Source: Eubacteriales bacterium
GTDB lineage: Bacteria; Bacillota; Clostridia; Peptostreptococcales; Anaerovoracaceae
Assembly (NCBI GenBank): GCA_029098205.1
Contig: JAQXNW010000160.1
Location: 1-36,718, forward strand
DNA length: 36,718 bases
Direction of reading: 5' to 3'
Shown: positions 8,506 through 15,462 of the stretch, in pieces
Position numbering within the stretch: position 1 is the stretch's first letter
Layout of the letters: every line of letters begins with the position of its first letter
Program-made: the position numbers and the translations under genes
Notes under the pieces: model-generated
Told to the model about the DNA's origin: nothing
The model's database searches: none
The model's input: only the letters and a program-made list of their open reading frames with translations

Positions 8506-8690
8506 CCGATGGCCCGTTCCATGAGATCCAGACGCGGTCCAGCCGATTGGGCTGCCGCTCGTCCCGGCAAAAACAGGGCTGGACAGGAGCTTCAGGAACA
8601 CTTTTGGAGAAAGAACGTAAAAAAATAACCCATCTAATAGCCCATTTAAAAGTCAAAATGAGGTTATTTGAGGGTGATAATAACAGAAAT

Positions 8691-8739
8691 AAAAAAGACC
8701 GCTTGTCTCCAAGATTGAAAAATCAAGGGTTCAAGCGGT
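8691..8739 (-). terminator. intrinsic terminator of the tRNA-Lys gene
   Basis: Minus-strand stem ACCGCTTG / CAAGCGGT closing a longer partly paired AT-rich arm, followed (after one C) by six T. The plus strand also has five T after the stem, so it may stop the exonuclease transcript too. Confidence 0.75.
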
Positions 8740-8746
8740 TTTTCAT

Positions 8747-8822
8747 TGGTGCGCCATCAGGGGTTCGAACCCTGGACACCCTGATTAAGAGTCAGGTGCT
8801 CTGCCAGCTGAGCTAATGGCGC
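8747..8822 (-). tRNA. tRNA-Lys (anticodon CTT)
   Basis: 76 bases including an encoded CCA. The acceptor stem GCGCCAT / ATGGCGC is perfect, the D arm starts TAGCTCAGCTGG, the anticodon arm has loop CTCTTAA with CTT at positions 34-36, and the T arm has GGTTCGAACC. It has its own promoter and terminator and lies between an exonuclease gene and a sensor kinase gene. No integrated element abuts its 3' end. Confidence 0.97.
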
Positions 8823-8842
8823 ATTCCTAACGAACAGATGTT

Positions 8843-8871
8843 ATTTTATCATTTTGATGAATGTCTGTCAA
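8843..8871 (-). promoter_or_regulatory. promoter of tRNA-Lys
   Basis: Consensus TTGACA (8871-8866), 17-base spacer, TAAAAT (8848-8843), ending about 20 bases before the mature tRNA 5' end. Confidence 0.8.
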
Positions 8872-8995
8872 CACAAATTTTCGATTTCTTTCGATTTCCT
8901 GTTCAAGGAAAAAACGAAGGGCAGAACAGCCGTCCACCCCTCATCACTCCCATACTGCTTCTTTTTCTTATTCGCAGGTTCTTCTGCGCAGTGGA

Positions 8996-10540
8996 TCACT
9001 TTTCATCCGCATCAGGAGAAGATTCCGCCGCAGCCGAACTCTCCGATGGATTCCACGTGTCCGCTTCGCTTTCCGGAACGACATTCGCCGGTTCGAACAG
9101 AATTTCCGTCGTATAGATCCGTTCCTCTTCCATGGCGTGGAATACCGCTCCATGATCCTCGATAATCTTTTTGCAAGTTTTTACTCCGATCTTCGTGCTC
9201 TCTACGAGCTTCGCCTCCGAACGGATATGATTCTGGAACACCAGCTTGATTTTATCCTGGATATAATCGACTTTAATCTCAATCGGGAAATCAATGCTTG
9301 CGTATTTCAGCATATTTGAAAACAAATTGTCAAATACGCGCATAATCGCCTGAATATCGACTTTCACCATGATCCCTTCCGGAATGTCAAATTGGTTGTT
9401 TACCCTAAATCCCTGAATTTCAAGCTCCGTCTCATGTTCAACGATCAGCTGCCGGAACAGAACAGAACCGTCCACCTCTTCAAAGGAACGAGTATCCTGC
9501 TTCTGATTCCCGAACACAAGGAAATAATTAAACAGTTTATCCGAAAGATTCTTCAGCTGAATCGCCTTGTCCTTGCAGGAATGGATATAACGGTTCAGTT
9601 CTTCCTTTGTCTGGTATTTTCCGCCTTCGATGATGTCGATATATCCGATCAAAGACGTCAGAGGGGTACGGATGTCATGCGACATCGATGTAATCAGTTC
9701 CGTATTCGCGTCCAGCGCCGCCTTCTCGCCCTCCGTTTTCTCTTTCAGGGATTTCCGAAGCACCTCCACGCTGTCAGACAAAATTCCGATTTCATCATTA
9801 TTCGTACGAGCCGCCGGATGGTCCAGATCACCCTCACTGATTGCGCGCACGTCTTTCGAGCCGTCAATGATCCGGCGGATAACCGATTTGTTATAGATCA
9901 GGATCACCAGGAAAAATACGAAAACAGATACAAAAACCGACACAATCGACATAACCAGATACCAGGTCTGCTGGTTATGCACATTAATGTATACGTAATA
10001 TTTTCCATCGCTGAAACGGACAATCTGATTATTATGATCCTCTCTGAAATTGGAAACGTCAATGGACAAAGACGCATATACAAACGGCGCGTTATTCGAG
10101 CTGTTCGAATAATCCGTACTCCCGTCCTTGCTCCGCACGTCCATCCGGACTCTTCCGCTGTTATCCACAATCCAGCCGGATGTAAACTGAATTCCGTCTT
10201 TATTATAGACAACAAGCTCCGTATTTCTCTGGCTGTCCACCCATTTCTGAAGCGCCGCTGTGTCATCCCCCCGCAGTTTCTGATCTTTTATCTGCATTTC
10301 CAGAGATTCATACCGGCTGTCCAGAACCTGATTTAAAATCGGCCGGGATGAGAAGAATTTCCCGCCGATCTGATACTCGATCATGGACAAAGTAGCATAG
10401 AGAGCGATCGCCAGCGCCGCGGCAAAAAGAACCACCGCCGTCAGCTTGACATTCAGAGAAACAAATCGTTTGCTTCCAATCGACTGATCGACCTTCTGCC
10501 AGATCTTCCGCAGTTTCTGCTTTCCAGTCTCCTTAGTCAA
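8996..10540 (-). CDS. sensor histidine kinase of a two-component system
   Basis: Membrane kinase partner of the response regulator just upstream. I chose TTG 10540, which overlaps the regulator's stop and has GAAGGGA before it; no ATG is available before the first helix. It gives 514 residues: helix 1 (LTAVVLFAAALAIALYATL), an external sensor of about 140 residues, helix 2 (SIVSVFVSVFVFFLVILIY), HAMP, then HisKA with the phosphorylated His in SMSHDIRTPLTSLIGYIDI. The N box DNLFSNMLKYAS is present. The rest of the ATP domain is short: QNHIRSEAKLVESTKIGVKTCKKII replaces the usual DxGxG and flexible lid. The C-terminal 25 residues are Ser/Glu/Ala-rich. Signal unknown. Confidence 0.9.
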   Translation of the reverse strand: MTKETGKQKLRKIWQKVDQSIGSKRFVSLNVKLTAVVLFAAALAIALYATLSMIEYQIGGKFFSSRPILNQVLDSRYESLEMQIKDQKLRGDDTAALQKWVDSQRNTELVVYNKDGIQFTSGWIVDNSGRVRMDVRSKDGSTDYSNSSNNAPFVYASLSIDVSNFREDHNNQIVRFSDGKYYVYINVHNQQTWYLVMSIVSVFVSVFVFFLVILIYNKSVIRRIIDGSKDVRAISEGDLDHPAARTNNDEIGILSDSVEVLRKSLKEKTEGEKAALDANTELITSMSHDIRTPLTSLIGYIDIIEGGKYQTKEELNRYIHSCKDKAIQLKNLSDKLFNYFLVFGNQKQDTRSFEEVDGSVLFRQLIVEHETELEIQGFRVNNQFDIPEGIMVKVDIQAIMRVFDNLFSNMLKYASIDFPIEIKVDYIQDKIKLVFQNHIRSEAKLVESTKIGVKTCKKIIEDHGAVFHAMEEERIYTTEILFEPANVVPESEADTWNPSESSAAAESSPDADEK

Positions 10541-11237
10541 TCCGATATCCCTTCCCCCACACGGTCTTGATAATTTCCGGTTTCCGCACGTCATTCTCCA
10601 GTTTTTTCCGCAGATTCAGAACATGCACCATGATCGTATTGCCGGCGGAAGACGTGTACTCATTTCCCCAGACATGCTCGTACAGTTCCTTATTGCTGAC
10701 GACCTGTCCGCGGTGCTCCATGAAATAACGGAGAATGCTGTATTCCTTCTCGGTCAGGTTGATCCACTTTCCATTCTTCTTCACCGAACGGCTCCGGATG
10801 TCAACCACTACATTCTCGGAAAGACGGGTGCTGTCCGCGGAATCGCCGGACGTTCTCGGGCGGTCGTATTCATTATGACGGCGGATCAGCGATTTTATCT
10901 TCATCAGAAGCTCCGTCTGCGAAAAAGGCTTCACCAGAAAATCATCGCCGCCCATGGTATAGGCTTCTACTTTATCCCGGTCCTGTGACTTCGCGGTTAC
11001 GAAAAGAACCGGCACGCTGGAGCGCTCGCGGATTCTGCGGCAGACTTCAATCCCGTCCATGTCCGGCATCATGATATCCAGCACAACGACATCGATCTCA
11101 CGTCCCTCATATACGAAATCCACCGCAGTCTGTCCATTCTCCGCTTCTGTAACATCATATCCTTCACTCGTCAGAAGAATGCTCATGACTTCCCGGATAT
11201 TCGGATCATCATCCACAATCAGAATTTTGTTATGCAT
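10533..11237 (-). CDS. OmpR/PhoB-family response regulator
   Basis: 234 residues. The receiver domain has the acidic pocket (VDDDPN), the phospho-acceptor Asp in VVVLDIMMPDMDG, Thr in LFVTAKS and Lys in LVKPFS. The C-terminal winged helix carries LTEKEYSILRYFMEHRGQ and TIMVHVLNLRKKLE. It controls transcription in response to the neighbouring kinase; targets are unknown. Its ATG lies inside the last codons of the HAD gene (19-base overlap) behind GGAGAAAAC, and its stop overlaps the kinase start, so all three are coupled. Confidence 0.95.
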   Translation of the reverse strand: MHNKILIVDDDPNIREVMSILLTSEGYDVTEAENGQTAVDFVYEGREIDVVVLDIMMPDMDGIEVCRRIRERSSVPVLFVTAKSQDRDKVEAYTMGGDDFLVKPFSQTELLMKIKSLIRRHNEYDRPRTSGDSADSTRLSENVVVDIRSRSVKKNGKWINLTEKEYSILRYFMEHRGQVVSNKELYEHVWGNEYTSSAGNTIMVHVLNLRKKLENDVRKPEIIKTVWGKGYRID

Positions 11238-11986
11238 ATAGTTTTCTCCGTCTCGTTCAAACTGAGCTGCCGCAGATCCCGGACATAGAGATCCGATTCC
11301 CGTTCGATCGCGTCCTGATCGCCGGCGCTGATCTCTTCCCGGATTCCAACGGTAAAAAAGCCTTCCGAATTCGCGGTTCGAATCGCATATAAGCCATCTT
11401 CAAATACGGCGGTGCGTCCTGCTTCCGTTCCAAGATCCGAAAGCACCAGACGGAAAATTTCCGGTTCACCCTTGGAAAACTTAAGATCTCCCGAACTGTA
11501 AATATGCTGGAAGTAATCAAGAGCGCCGACACGTTTCAGTGCGATTTCCACAAGATATCCGTCCGTGGATGTAAGGATCACCATCGGAATTCCGGCGCTT
11601 CTGAATTGATCAAGCAGTTCTTTCGCACCCGGCCTGTAATCAGCTTCACTTGAATAATAATCCCGCATTTCTTCAGAAAGGGCCTTCGCGACCGCATTCT
11701 GATCCATTGGAAGATGGTAGTTTCGGATCAGATATTCCGCGCCGCTGGCCGAATTCAGCGTGAAAAGCTTATCTCCCAGATGCTCTTCCGGCGTAATTCC
11801 TCTTTTTCGAAGGAAACGGGCGCCCGCGTCATGCCAGACCGGCATCGAATCGATGAGCGTACCGTCCATGTCAAAAATCGCCGCGTCAATTCCGGGGCTC
11901 GCCGGTCTGGATCCGGACCCGCTGCCTTCTTCAGGCACCCCTGATTCTCCGCGCTTCATTTCTTCCTCGTCTGCCGCATCGATCAT
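11219..11986 (-). CDS. HAD superfamily hydrolase (subfamily IA)
   Basis: Phosphatase or phosphomutase-like enzyme. The nucleophile motif IFDMDGTLIDS is followed by a helical cap, ILTSTDGY (motif II Thr/Ser), Lys in SKGEPEIF and the acidic motif VFEDGLYAIRTA. LIDSMPVWHDAG is typical of beta-phosphoglucomutase-like members, but the substrate is not determined. The start is uncertain: the frame opens at a GTG at 12040 and several ATGs follow; I prefer ATG 11986, preceded by GGAGAAAACAGGA. All candidates leave an acidic, low-complexity stretch of about 30 residues before the domain. First gene of the HAD-regulator-kinase operon, with a promoter just upstream. Confidence 0.85.
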   Translation of the reverse strand: MIDAADEEEMKRGESGVPEEGSGSGSRPASPGIDAAIFDMDGTLIDSMPVWHDAGARFLRKRGITPEEHLGDKLFTLNSASGAEYLIRNYHLPMDQNAVAKALSEEMRDYYSSEADYRPGAKELLDQFRSAGIPMVILTSTDGYLVEIALKRVGALDYFQHIYSSGDLKFSKGEPEIFRLVLSDLGTEAGRTAVFEDGLYAIRTANSEGFFTVGIREEISAGDQDAIERESDLYVRDLRQLSLNETEKTICITKF

Positions 11987-12067
11987 TCCTGTTTTCTCCA
12001 TTTCCCGTTCATTCCGAACCCTGTCCGGATGGGCTTCCACAGCTCTTTTCTCTGATAAATTACCAAT

Positions 12068-12096
12068 ATTTTATCCTATTTTACAGGGGAACGCAA
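12068..12096 (-). promoter_or_regulatory. promoter of the HAD - response regulator - kinase operon
   Basis: Minus strand TTGCGT (12096-12091), 17 bases, TAAAAT (12073-12068). The predicted start of transcription near 12061 is close to the HAD start. Confidence 0.5.
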
Positions 12097-12119
12097 TCGA
12101 CGCACCGTTTTCTGCCCGG

Positions 12120-12692
12120 TTACCGGAATTTTACAACGATCTCACGACCGCCCGACGCCTCCTGGATTAAATTCTTTATTACAACTTCCGCGTTCTCATC
12201 TGCTGCTTCGAGAAGTCCTGACGATTTTGCAGATGCCTTTGCATCCTTCTCCGCATCCGCGATGGCAGCGGCAGCGGATTTCTTTCCGCTTCGAATTATT
12301 GAAAAATTCGTATCGATGAACTCGATGCTTTCCGCCGGGACTTCGACACCCTGCACCTTAGAATGAGGAACCGTAACCGTAACCTTTTTGTCCGTCACCG
12401 ATACCCTTGCCTCCAAAAGATCGAACCCTGCCCGTACCGTCGCCGTATATTTTATCAAAAACCTGTCTTTATTGATCAAAGGGATTTTCCCTTCTGTTTC
12501 TTCAATCACTCCGGACGCGACATATTTCTGTGTCGTGACTTCGGACGCCGCACGCAGCTTTCCTTCGATGACATCCGGCTTCGCACGCTTCGAATCATAG
12601 ATATGGTAAACCCCGATCACAACGATGACAAGCAATGCCAGAAGAATCACGATCCCGATCCGCATGCCGGCCTTTGTTCTGTTTCTGCCCAA
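12120..12692 (-). CDS. DUF4230 membrane-anchored protein
   Basis: About 190 residues. One N-terminal helix (MRIGIVILLALLVIVVIGVY) is followed by an extracytoplasmic domain typical of DUF4230: SEVTTQKYVASGVIEE, LIKYTATVRAGFDLLEARV and VTVTVPHSKVQGVEV. Function is not established. I favour a TTG start at 12692 because AAGAGGTGAT, a near-perfect ribosome binding site, lies just before it; an ATG at 12665 with AAAGG is the alternative. The upstream region has been replaced by the AT-rich island: the truncated DUF4417 frame ends inside this gene, so its original promoter may be lost. Confidence 0.8.
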   Translation of the reverse strand: MGRNRTKAGMRIGIVILLALLVIVVIGVYHIYDSKRAKPDVIEGKLRAASEVTTQKYVASGVIEETEGKIPLINKDRFLIKYTATVRAGFDLLEARVSVTDKKVTVTVPHSKVQGVEVPAESIEFIDTNFSIIRSGKKSAAAAIADAEKDAKASAKSSGLLEAADENAEVVIKNLIQEASGGREIVVKFR

Positions 12693-13213
12693 AATATCAC
12701 CTCTTCCGCATTCTGAAAACAAAAATATGTTCCGATAGAAACAATGCTATGTTTATCCACTCCCTGAAATGCCACCTTTTCTCCGAGAAAATCTGATTTA
12801 TAAGTTCGCTCATCTCCCCATCGAATGTTAGGCACAACATAAAGCCCTTGATGGCTTAAGTAATACCCCACTGCTCTGTTCAGATAGATATCAGCGATTT
12901 GAACACATAACGGCGCGTCAAGATAATGTGAACAATCTGGTGTAACTATTCCCGGAAACCTCTTTAGATCGTCAACGTACTCTTCGGTATTTATTAATAT
13001 TTCCCGAAAATTGATATCATTTTCATAAAAGCATACAAAATCATTCTTATCTTGGCTCCGCTCTCTGATTGAGAACGGAACCATCCCTTCAGAAATAATA
13101 ATATCTTTTGGTGCATCAATATGTGGTATTTCAAACTTTCCATCGAAGAATGCAGTTTCTACCAAAGAAACTCTAAAACCTTCATCTACCAGATTAGTCG
13201 CTGTCTTTCCCAT
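12647..13213 (-). CDS. DUF4417 protein, C-terminally truncated at island junction
   Basis: 188-residue frame. Up to about residue 165 it resembles DUF4417 proteins common on phages and mobile elements: FVCFYENDINFREIL, IVTPDCSHYLDAPL, YYLSHQGLYVVPNIRWGDE and DKHSIVSIGTYFCFQN. From about 12720 the reading continues into core DNA, giving the unrelated tail AEEVIFWAETEQRPACGSGS over the DUF4230 ribosome binding site and first codons. Family members usually continue for several more strands and helices, so the 3' end was lost when the island joined the core. Start ATG 13213 has GGGAGG and overlaps the end of the upstream gene by 20 bases. Confidence 0.6.
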   Translation of the reverse strand: MGKTATNLVDEGFRVSLVETAFFDGKFEIPHIDAPKDIIISEGMVPFSIRERSQDKNDFVCFYENDINFREILINTEEYVDDLKRFPGIVTPDCSHYLDAPLCVQIADIYLNRAVGYYLSHQGLYVVPNIRWGDERTYKSDFLGEKVAFQGVDKHSIVSIGTYFCFQNAEEVIFWAETEQRPACGSGS

Positions 13214-13556
13214 GTTCTGCCTCCCACCTCAATATTGCTTCTGCCCCTTCTATAGCACCAGCAATATTGTATGTAGCGCATTCCTCAGGGAATTTAGTCA
13301 TTAGTTCCTTGTAGCACTTAACTAATTCAGTATTTGGTTTTTTTTCAACAACCTCCTCCAATACCTCACTAATCCAGGAATATTCCGAAGCAGTGCATTC
13401 ATTATTCAAGAAATCTATTGTCGATGTAATGTCTTCTGATAGGATATCAGTTAAAAGTTTCTGGCATTCCTCTATTCCGTCTGCCCACTCTCCGCAACTA
13501 ATATCTTCCACATATTCTCTGCGTTTAATGACTTCTCTAAACTTTTCTATATTCAT
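13194..13556 (-). CDS. probable immunity protein for the EndoU toxin
   Basis: 120 residues, strongly acidic and apparently all-helical (FREVIKRREYVEDISCGEW, ISEVLEEVVEKKPNTELVKC, IAGAIEGAEAILRWEAEHG). I recognise no family. The role is inferred from position: its ATG overlaps the toxin stop (ATGA), the usual tight coupling of polymorphic toxin and immunity genes, and an acidic partner suits the very basic toxin. No signal peptide or membrane segment, so cytoplasmic. Confidence 0.6.
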   Translation of the reverse strand: MNIEKFREVIKRREYVEDISCGEWADGIEECQKLLTDILSEDITSTIDFLNNECTASEYSWISEVLEEVVEKKPNTELVKCYKELMTKFPEECATYNIAGAIEGAEAILRWEAEHGKDSD

Positions 13557-14041
13557 TTTTTCTTACCCCCTTTACCATATGGTTGTTTAGCATCTGGAAA
13601 GATGGTTCCTATTTGCCCATGTGTTCGTATAACTCCAACACGAACTCCTTTCCACATTCCAAATACAGCCACTCCATCCTTGGTATGTCTATTTCCTTTC
13701 AAATTTGCCACATGCTCTCCTGCATGTTTTATGTCCTTGCTAGTCCAGTTCTTTGGAAACCACGATTGTCCCATAGATTTTGTTTTTGCCTTATTTGTAT
13801 GGTCCAAAACATGTCCTACTCGTACCCCATTAGGATAGGTCTTCTCAACCTTATATCTAATGCCATACATATCAAGTTCGTTCATGCCCGCTTGTCCGTG
13901 TCCCCCACTCTTAAGCCGTATATGATTGCCGTTACGTGGCTTTGTATAGGCGCCTTCATTTGAATGAACTACTGAGAATTGGCTTGCAGATCCGGCAGCA
14001 CCTCGAGTATTTAAAACTCTTCCTGATTTAGTTGTACCCAT
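13553..14041 (-). CDS. EndoU-family nuclease toxin (stand-alone)
   Basis: 162-residue basic protein matching the bacterial EndoU toxin domain: SNEGAYTKPRNGNHIRLKSG, GGHGQAG with candidate catalytic His48, YPNGVRVGHVLDH with His77/81, GQSWFPKNWTSKDIKHAGEH, and WKGVRVGVIRTHGQIGTIFP. EndoU enzymes cleave RNA; in bacteria the domain is usually the C-terminal warhead of large secreted polymorphic toxins. Here there is no delivery or pre-toxin domain, yet the gene has its own GGAGGGAAC site before ATG 14041. It may be a cassette detached from a larger toxin, a cytoplasmic toxin-antitoxin pair, or cargo of another secretion route. The AT-rich base composition differs from the core genome, indicating transfer. 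Confidence 0.75.
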   Translation of the reverse strand: MGTTKSGRVLNTRGAAGSASQFSVVHSNEGAYTKPRNGNHIRLKSGGHGQAGMNELDMYGIRYKVEKTYPNGVRVGHVLDHTNKAKTKSMGQSWFPKNWTSKDIKHAGEHVANLKGNRHTKDGVAVFGMWKGVRVGVIRTHGQIGTIFPDAKQPYGKGGKKK

Positions 14042-14099
14042 AGATGTTCCCTCCTGTCATAATTGACAGACAAGGAACTAAAACAATTTCTTTTTTCAT
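14028..14099 (-). CDS. possible 23-codon leader ORF overlapping the toxin start
   Basis: ATG 14099 follows GATGAGGTAAAA, a good binding site, and opens a 23-codon frame (starts MKKEIVLVPCLSIM) that ends 14 bases inside the toxin gene in a different frame. It could couple toxin translation to its own reading. No homology recognised; it may be chance. Confidence 0.25.
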   Translation of the reverse strand: MKKEIVLVPCLSIMTGGNIYGYN

Positions 14100-14116
14100 T
14101 TTTACCTCATCTTTCT

Positions 14117-14135
14117 GTCAAGAATTATTCTTGAC
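14117..14135. promoter_or_regulatory. 19-bp palindrome, operator candidate upstream of EndoU
   Basis: GTCAAGAAT and ATTCTTGAC flank one central base: nine perfect paired bases. It lies 76 bases before the toxin start and 18 before the possible leader ORF. Good shape for a dimeric repressor site; the XRE protein of the island is a candidate binder. Confidence 0.5.
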
Positions 14136-14173
14136 CAAACAATAAAAAGATTTATAGTTGCATTTTTTATTGC

Positions 14174-14245
14174 TCTCTCAGAAAGATTGAAGTAGAATAT
14201 AATATACCAAATATGAAAGATTCTACTGAGTCTTTCTTTGAGAGA
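14174..14245. repeat. long imperfect inverted repeat
   Basis: TCTCTCA / TGAGAGA at the outside, GAAAGA / TCTTTC next, and GTAGAAT / ATTCTAC inside around a 21-base AT-rich centre that contains TATAAT. Could be a folded RNA, a regulator site or a remnant of a mobile element end. Confidence 0.5.
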
Positions 14246-14278
14246 ACGTATAACTGCGCCAACAGTTATGCGTTTTTT
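14204..14278 (+). ncRNA. possible short plus-strand RNA opposite the toxin operon
   Basis: A consensus TATAAT at 14198-14203 (no good -35) is followed about 40 bases later by an intrinsic terminator in the same direction, with no protein gene between. The predicted transcript of about 70 bases would run against the island genes. Start is approximate; the support is only these two signals. Confidence 0.25.
14245..14278 (+). terminator. plus-strand intrinsic terminator without an assigned gene
   Basis: AACGTATAACTG (14245-14256) pairs with CAGTTATGCGTT (14263-14274) over a 6-base loop, one T-G wobble, then a run of T to 14278. On the minus strand there is no T run, so it is oriented away from the neighbouring genes' direction. 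Confidence 0.5.
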
Positions 14279-14345
14279 CTTTACCTATGTAAAGCCTCTC
14301 ATAATTTTGCCTCCTTTCTCTGGGTAAAGATAATAGATATCTTAA

Positions 14346-14917
14346 TTAAGCATTTTTATGTTTATCATTGTTTTTATAATCAGATCTATCCAATTTTCTC
14401 CTATTTTTAGCAAAAGCCTGCGAAACATAATATGTCTCAACAATTTCCTTAGGTTTCATTCCCTTACTCTCATTGTATGGAATCATAACCTCCGCACATA
14501 ATGCCTTAGCCTGCCATTCAACACTACAATATGCTGGTATTTCTTTATCCTCAAAACTTCTGTTATAAAGAGGAGTATATCCTATTTCAAACAAAAACAC
14601 ATGGCAGATTTCGTGACAAATAAAACCAAGAAATGCTCCTATCCTTTTCTTATACGCTCCCCCAATACACAGTTGCTTTTATCTCGATTGTGAATCCGCC
14701 TCTATCATTAGGAGTACATCTAGCCATTGTTTGTTTGAGGCGCCAGTTTATTATCTTCGACGATAACATAATCACAACCTTCAAAAACATCACATACCTT
14801 ATCAAGCACTTCAAGAACAGGAAAAGGCCCCGTAAGAGGAACATCAAATAATTTCCTAAAATACATTGCAAATCTACGTAAATCTTTTCTACTAGTTGGT
14901 TTTGTTTCGTAATCCAT
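14346..14917 (-). pseudogene. ImmA/IrrE-family metallopeptidase, two frameshifts
   Basis: In intact form this would be a 188-residue zinc peptidase that cleaves an XRE repressor to induce a mobile element. The N-terminal part (RRFAMYFRKLFDVPLTGPFP) starts at ATG 14917, directly after the repressor stop. A 4-base tandem duplication near 14729-14737 (CAAACAAACAATGG) shifts the frame before MARCTPNDRGGFTIEIK; then an extra G in a run of five (14659-14663) shifts it again. Removing both restores GAFLGFICHEICHVFLFEIG with the HExxH zinc motif and VEWQAKALCAEVMIPY to the stop at 14346. The total minus five bases is an exact multiple of three. As it stands no functional protease can be made. Confidence 0.8.
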
Positions 14918-15289
14918 TTACTTTGATGTATCCTCCTTCTTGCTCAATAATTCCATGATTTTCATTGCCGTATCATCGTCCAAATCATCAAAAGCTCTGG
15001 CAAAAGCTAACACAGCTTTTCTCTGCACATTCCCCGCCTTTTTAGAATCAATTTTATATTGCGCCCTTGACTCTTCAATAGCTTCTTCTAATTCCTCCTT
15101 TTCACTTGCTGTAAGGTGATAATGGTCAACAAGTTTGGAAACCCAATCAGCAGGAACATTCTTCTTACCATTTTCCACAGCTGAAATAAATGGCAATGAA
15201 ACTCCAAGTATTTCAGCCATATCGCCCATTACTTCATGATGCTTGATTCTTAACACACGTACAAATTCACCATATTTTGTATATGACAT
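14918..15289 (-). CDS. XRE-family helix-turn-helix repressor
   Basis: 123 residues. The N-terminal HTH reads FVRVLRIKHHEVMGDMAEIL then GVSLPFISAVENGKKNVP (recognition helix), followed by a helical C-terminal part rich in Glu and Lys. It pairs with the adjacent ImmA/IrrE gene as in ImmR/ImmA modules of integrative elements and prophages. Start ATG 15289 follows AAAGGAGC. It has a good promoter and a palindrome immediately upstream, suggesting autoregulation. Unlike its partner protease it is intact. Confidence 0.9.
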   Translation of the reverse strand: MSYTKYGEFVRVLRIKHHEVMGDMAEILGVSLPFISAVENGKKNVPADWVSKLVDHYHLTASEKEELEEAIEESRAQYKIDSKKAGNVQRKAVLAFARAFDDLDDDTAMKIMELLSKKEDTSK

Positions 15290-15317
15290 AATACAAGCTC
15301 CTTTCTTTATACCAAAA

Positions 15318-15346
15318 ATATTATCATTACTTTATCTAATAATCAA
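15318..15346 (-). promoter_or_regulatory. promoter of the XRE repressor
   Basis: Minus strand TTGATT (15346-15341), 17 bases, TAATAT (15323-15318), 29 bases before the start codon. Confidence 0.7.
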
Positions 15347-15355
15347 GAATTTTTT

Positions 15356-15370
15356 AACCTTAATTAGGTT
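15356..15370. promoter_or_regulatory. operator candidate upstream of the XRE promoter
   Basis: AACCTTAATTAGGTT: five-base arms AACCT / AGGTT around TAATT, nine bases upstream of the -35. Suitable for a repressor dimer, but short and in AT-rich DNA. Confidence 0.35.
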
Positions 15371-15381
15371 AATCTTTCTTC

Positions 15382-15415
15382 AAAAAAACACCCCAGAACA
15401 GTTGTCCTGAGGTGT
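15382..15415 (-). terminator. intrinsic terminator of rplM-rpsI
   Basis: Minus-strand stem ACACCTCAG / CTGGGGTGT (one mismatch) followed by seven T, about 50 bases after the rpsI stop. The AT-rich island begins just beyond it. Confidence 0.85.
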
Positions 15416-15462
15416 AATAAGTCGTATTTGATTGTCCAAAGACGTAATACGTTGTGAAACGA

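Larger units (their letters stand above)
14042..14345. other. intergenic region between ImmA/IrrE remnant and EndoU gene
   Basis: 304 AT-rich bases. Apart from the possible leader ORF it contains a 19-bp palindrome, a long imperfect hairpin and a plus-strand terminator (listed separately). On the minus strand there is also a perfect AAAGGAGG followed by ATG and only five codons (start near 14306). No gene of convincing length. Confidence 0.6.

Noticed and set aside
8747..8822. tRNA-Lys as an integration site
   Set aside because: No integrase, no duplicated tRNA 3' end and no base-composition shift next to it; the AT-rich island lies 4 kb away.
14100..14310. Minus-strand frame after a perfect AAAGGAGG-ATG
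   Set aside because: It stops after five codons. The following 60 open codons have no start and no recognisable sequence; possibly a decayed gene, but not supportable.
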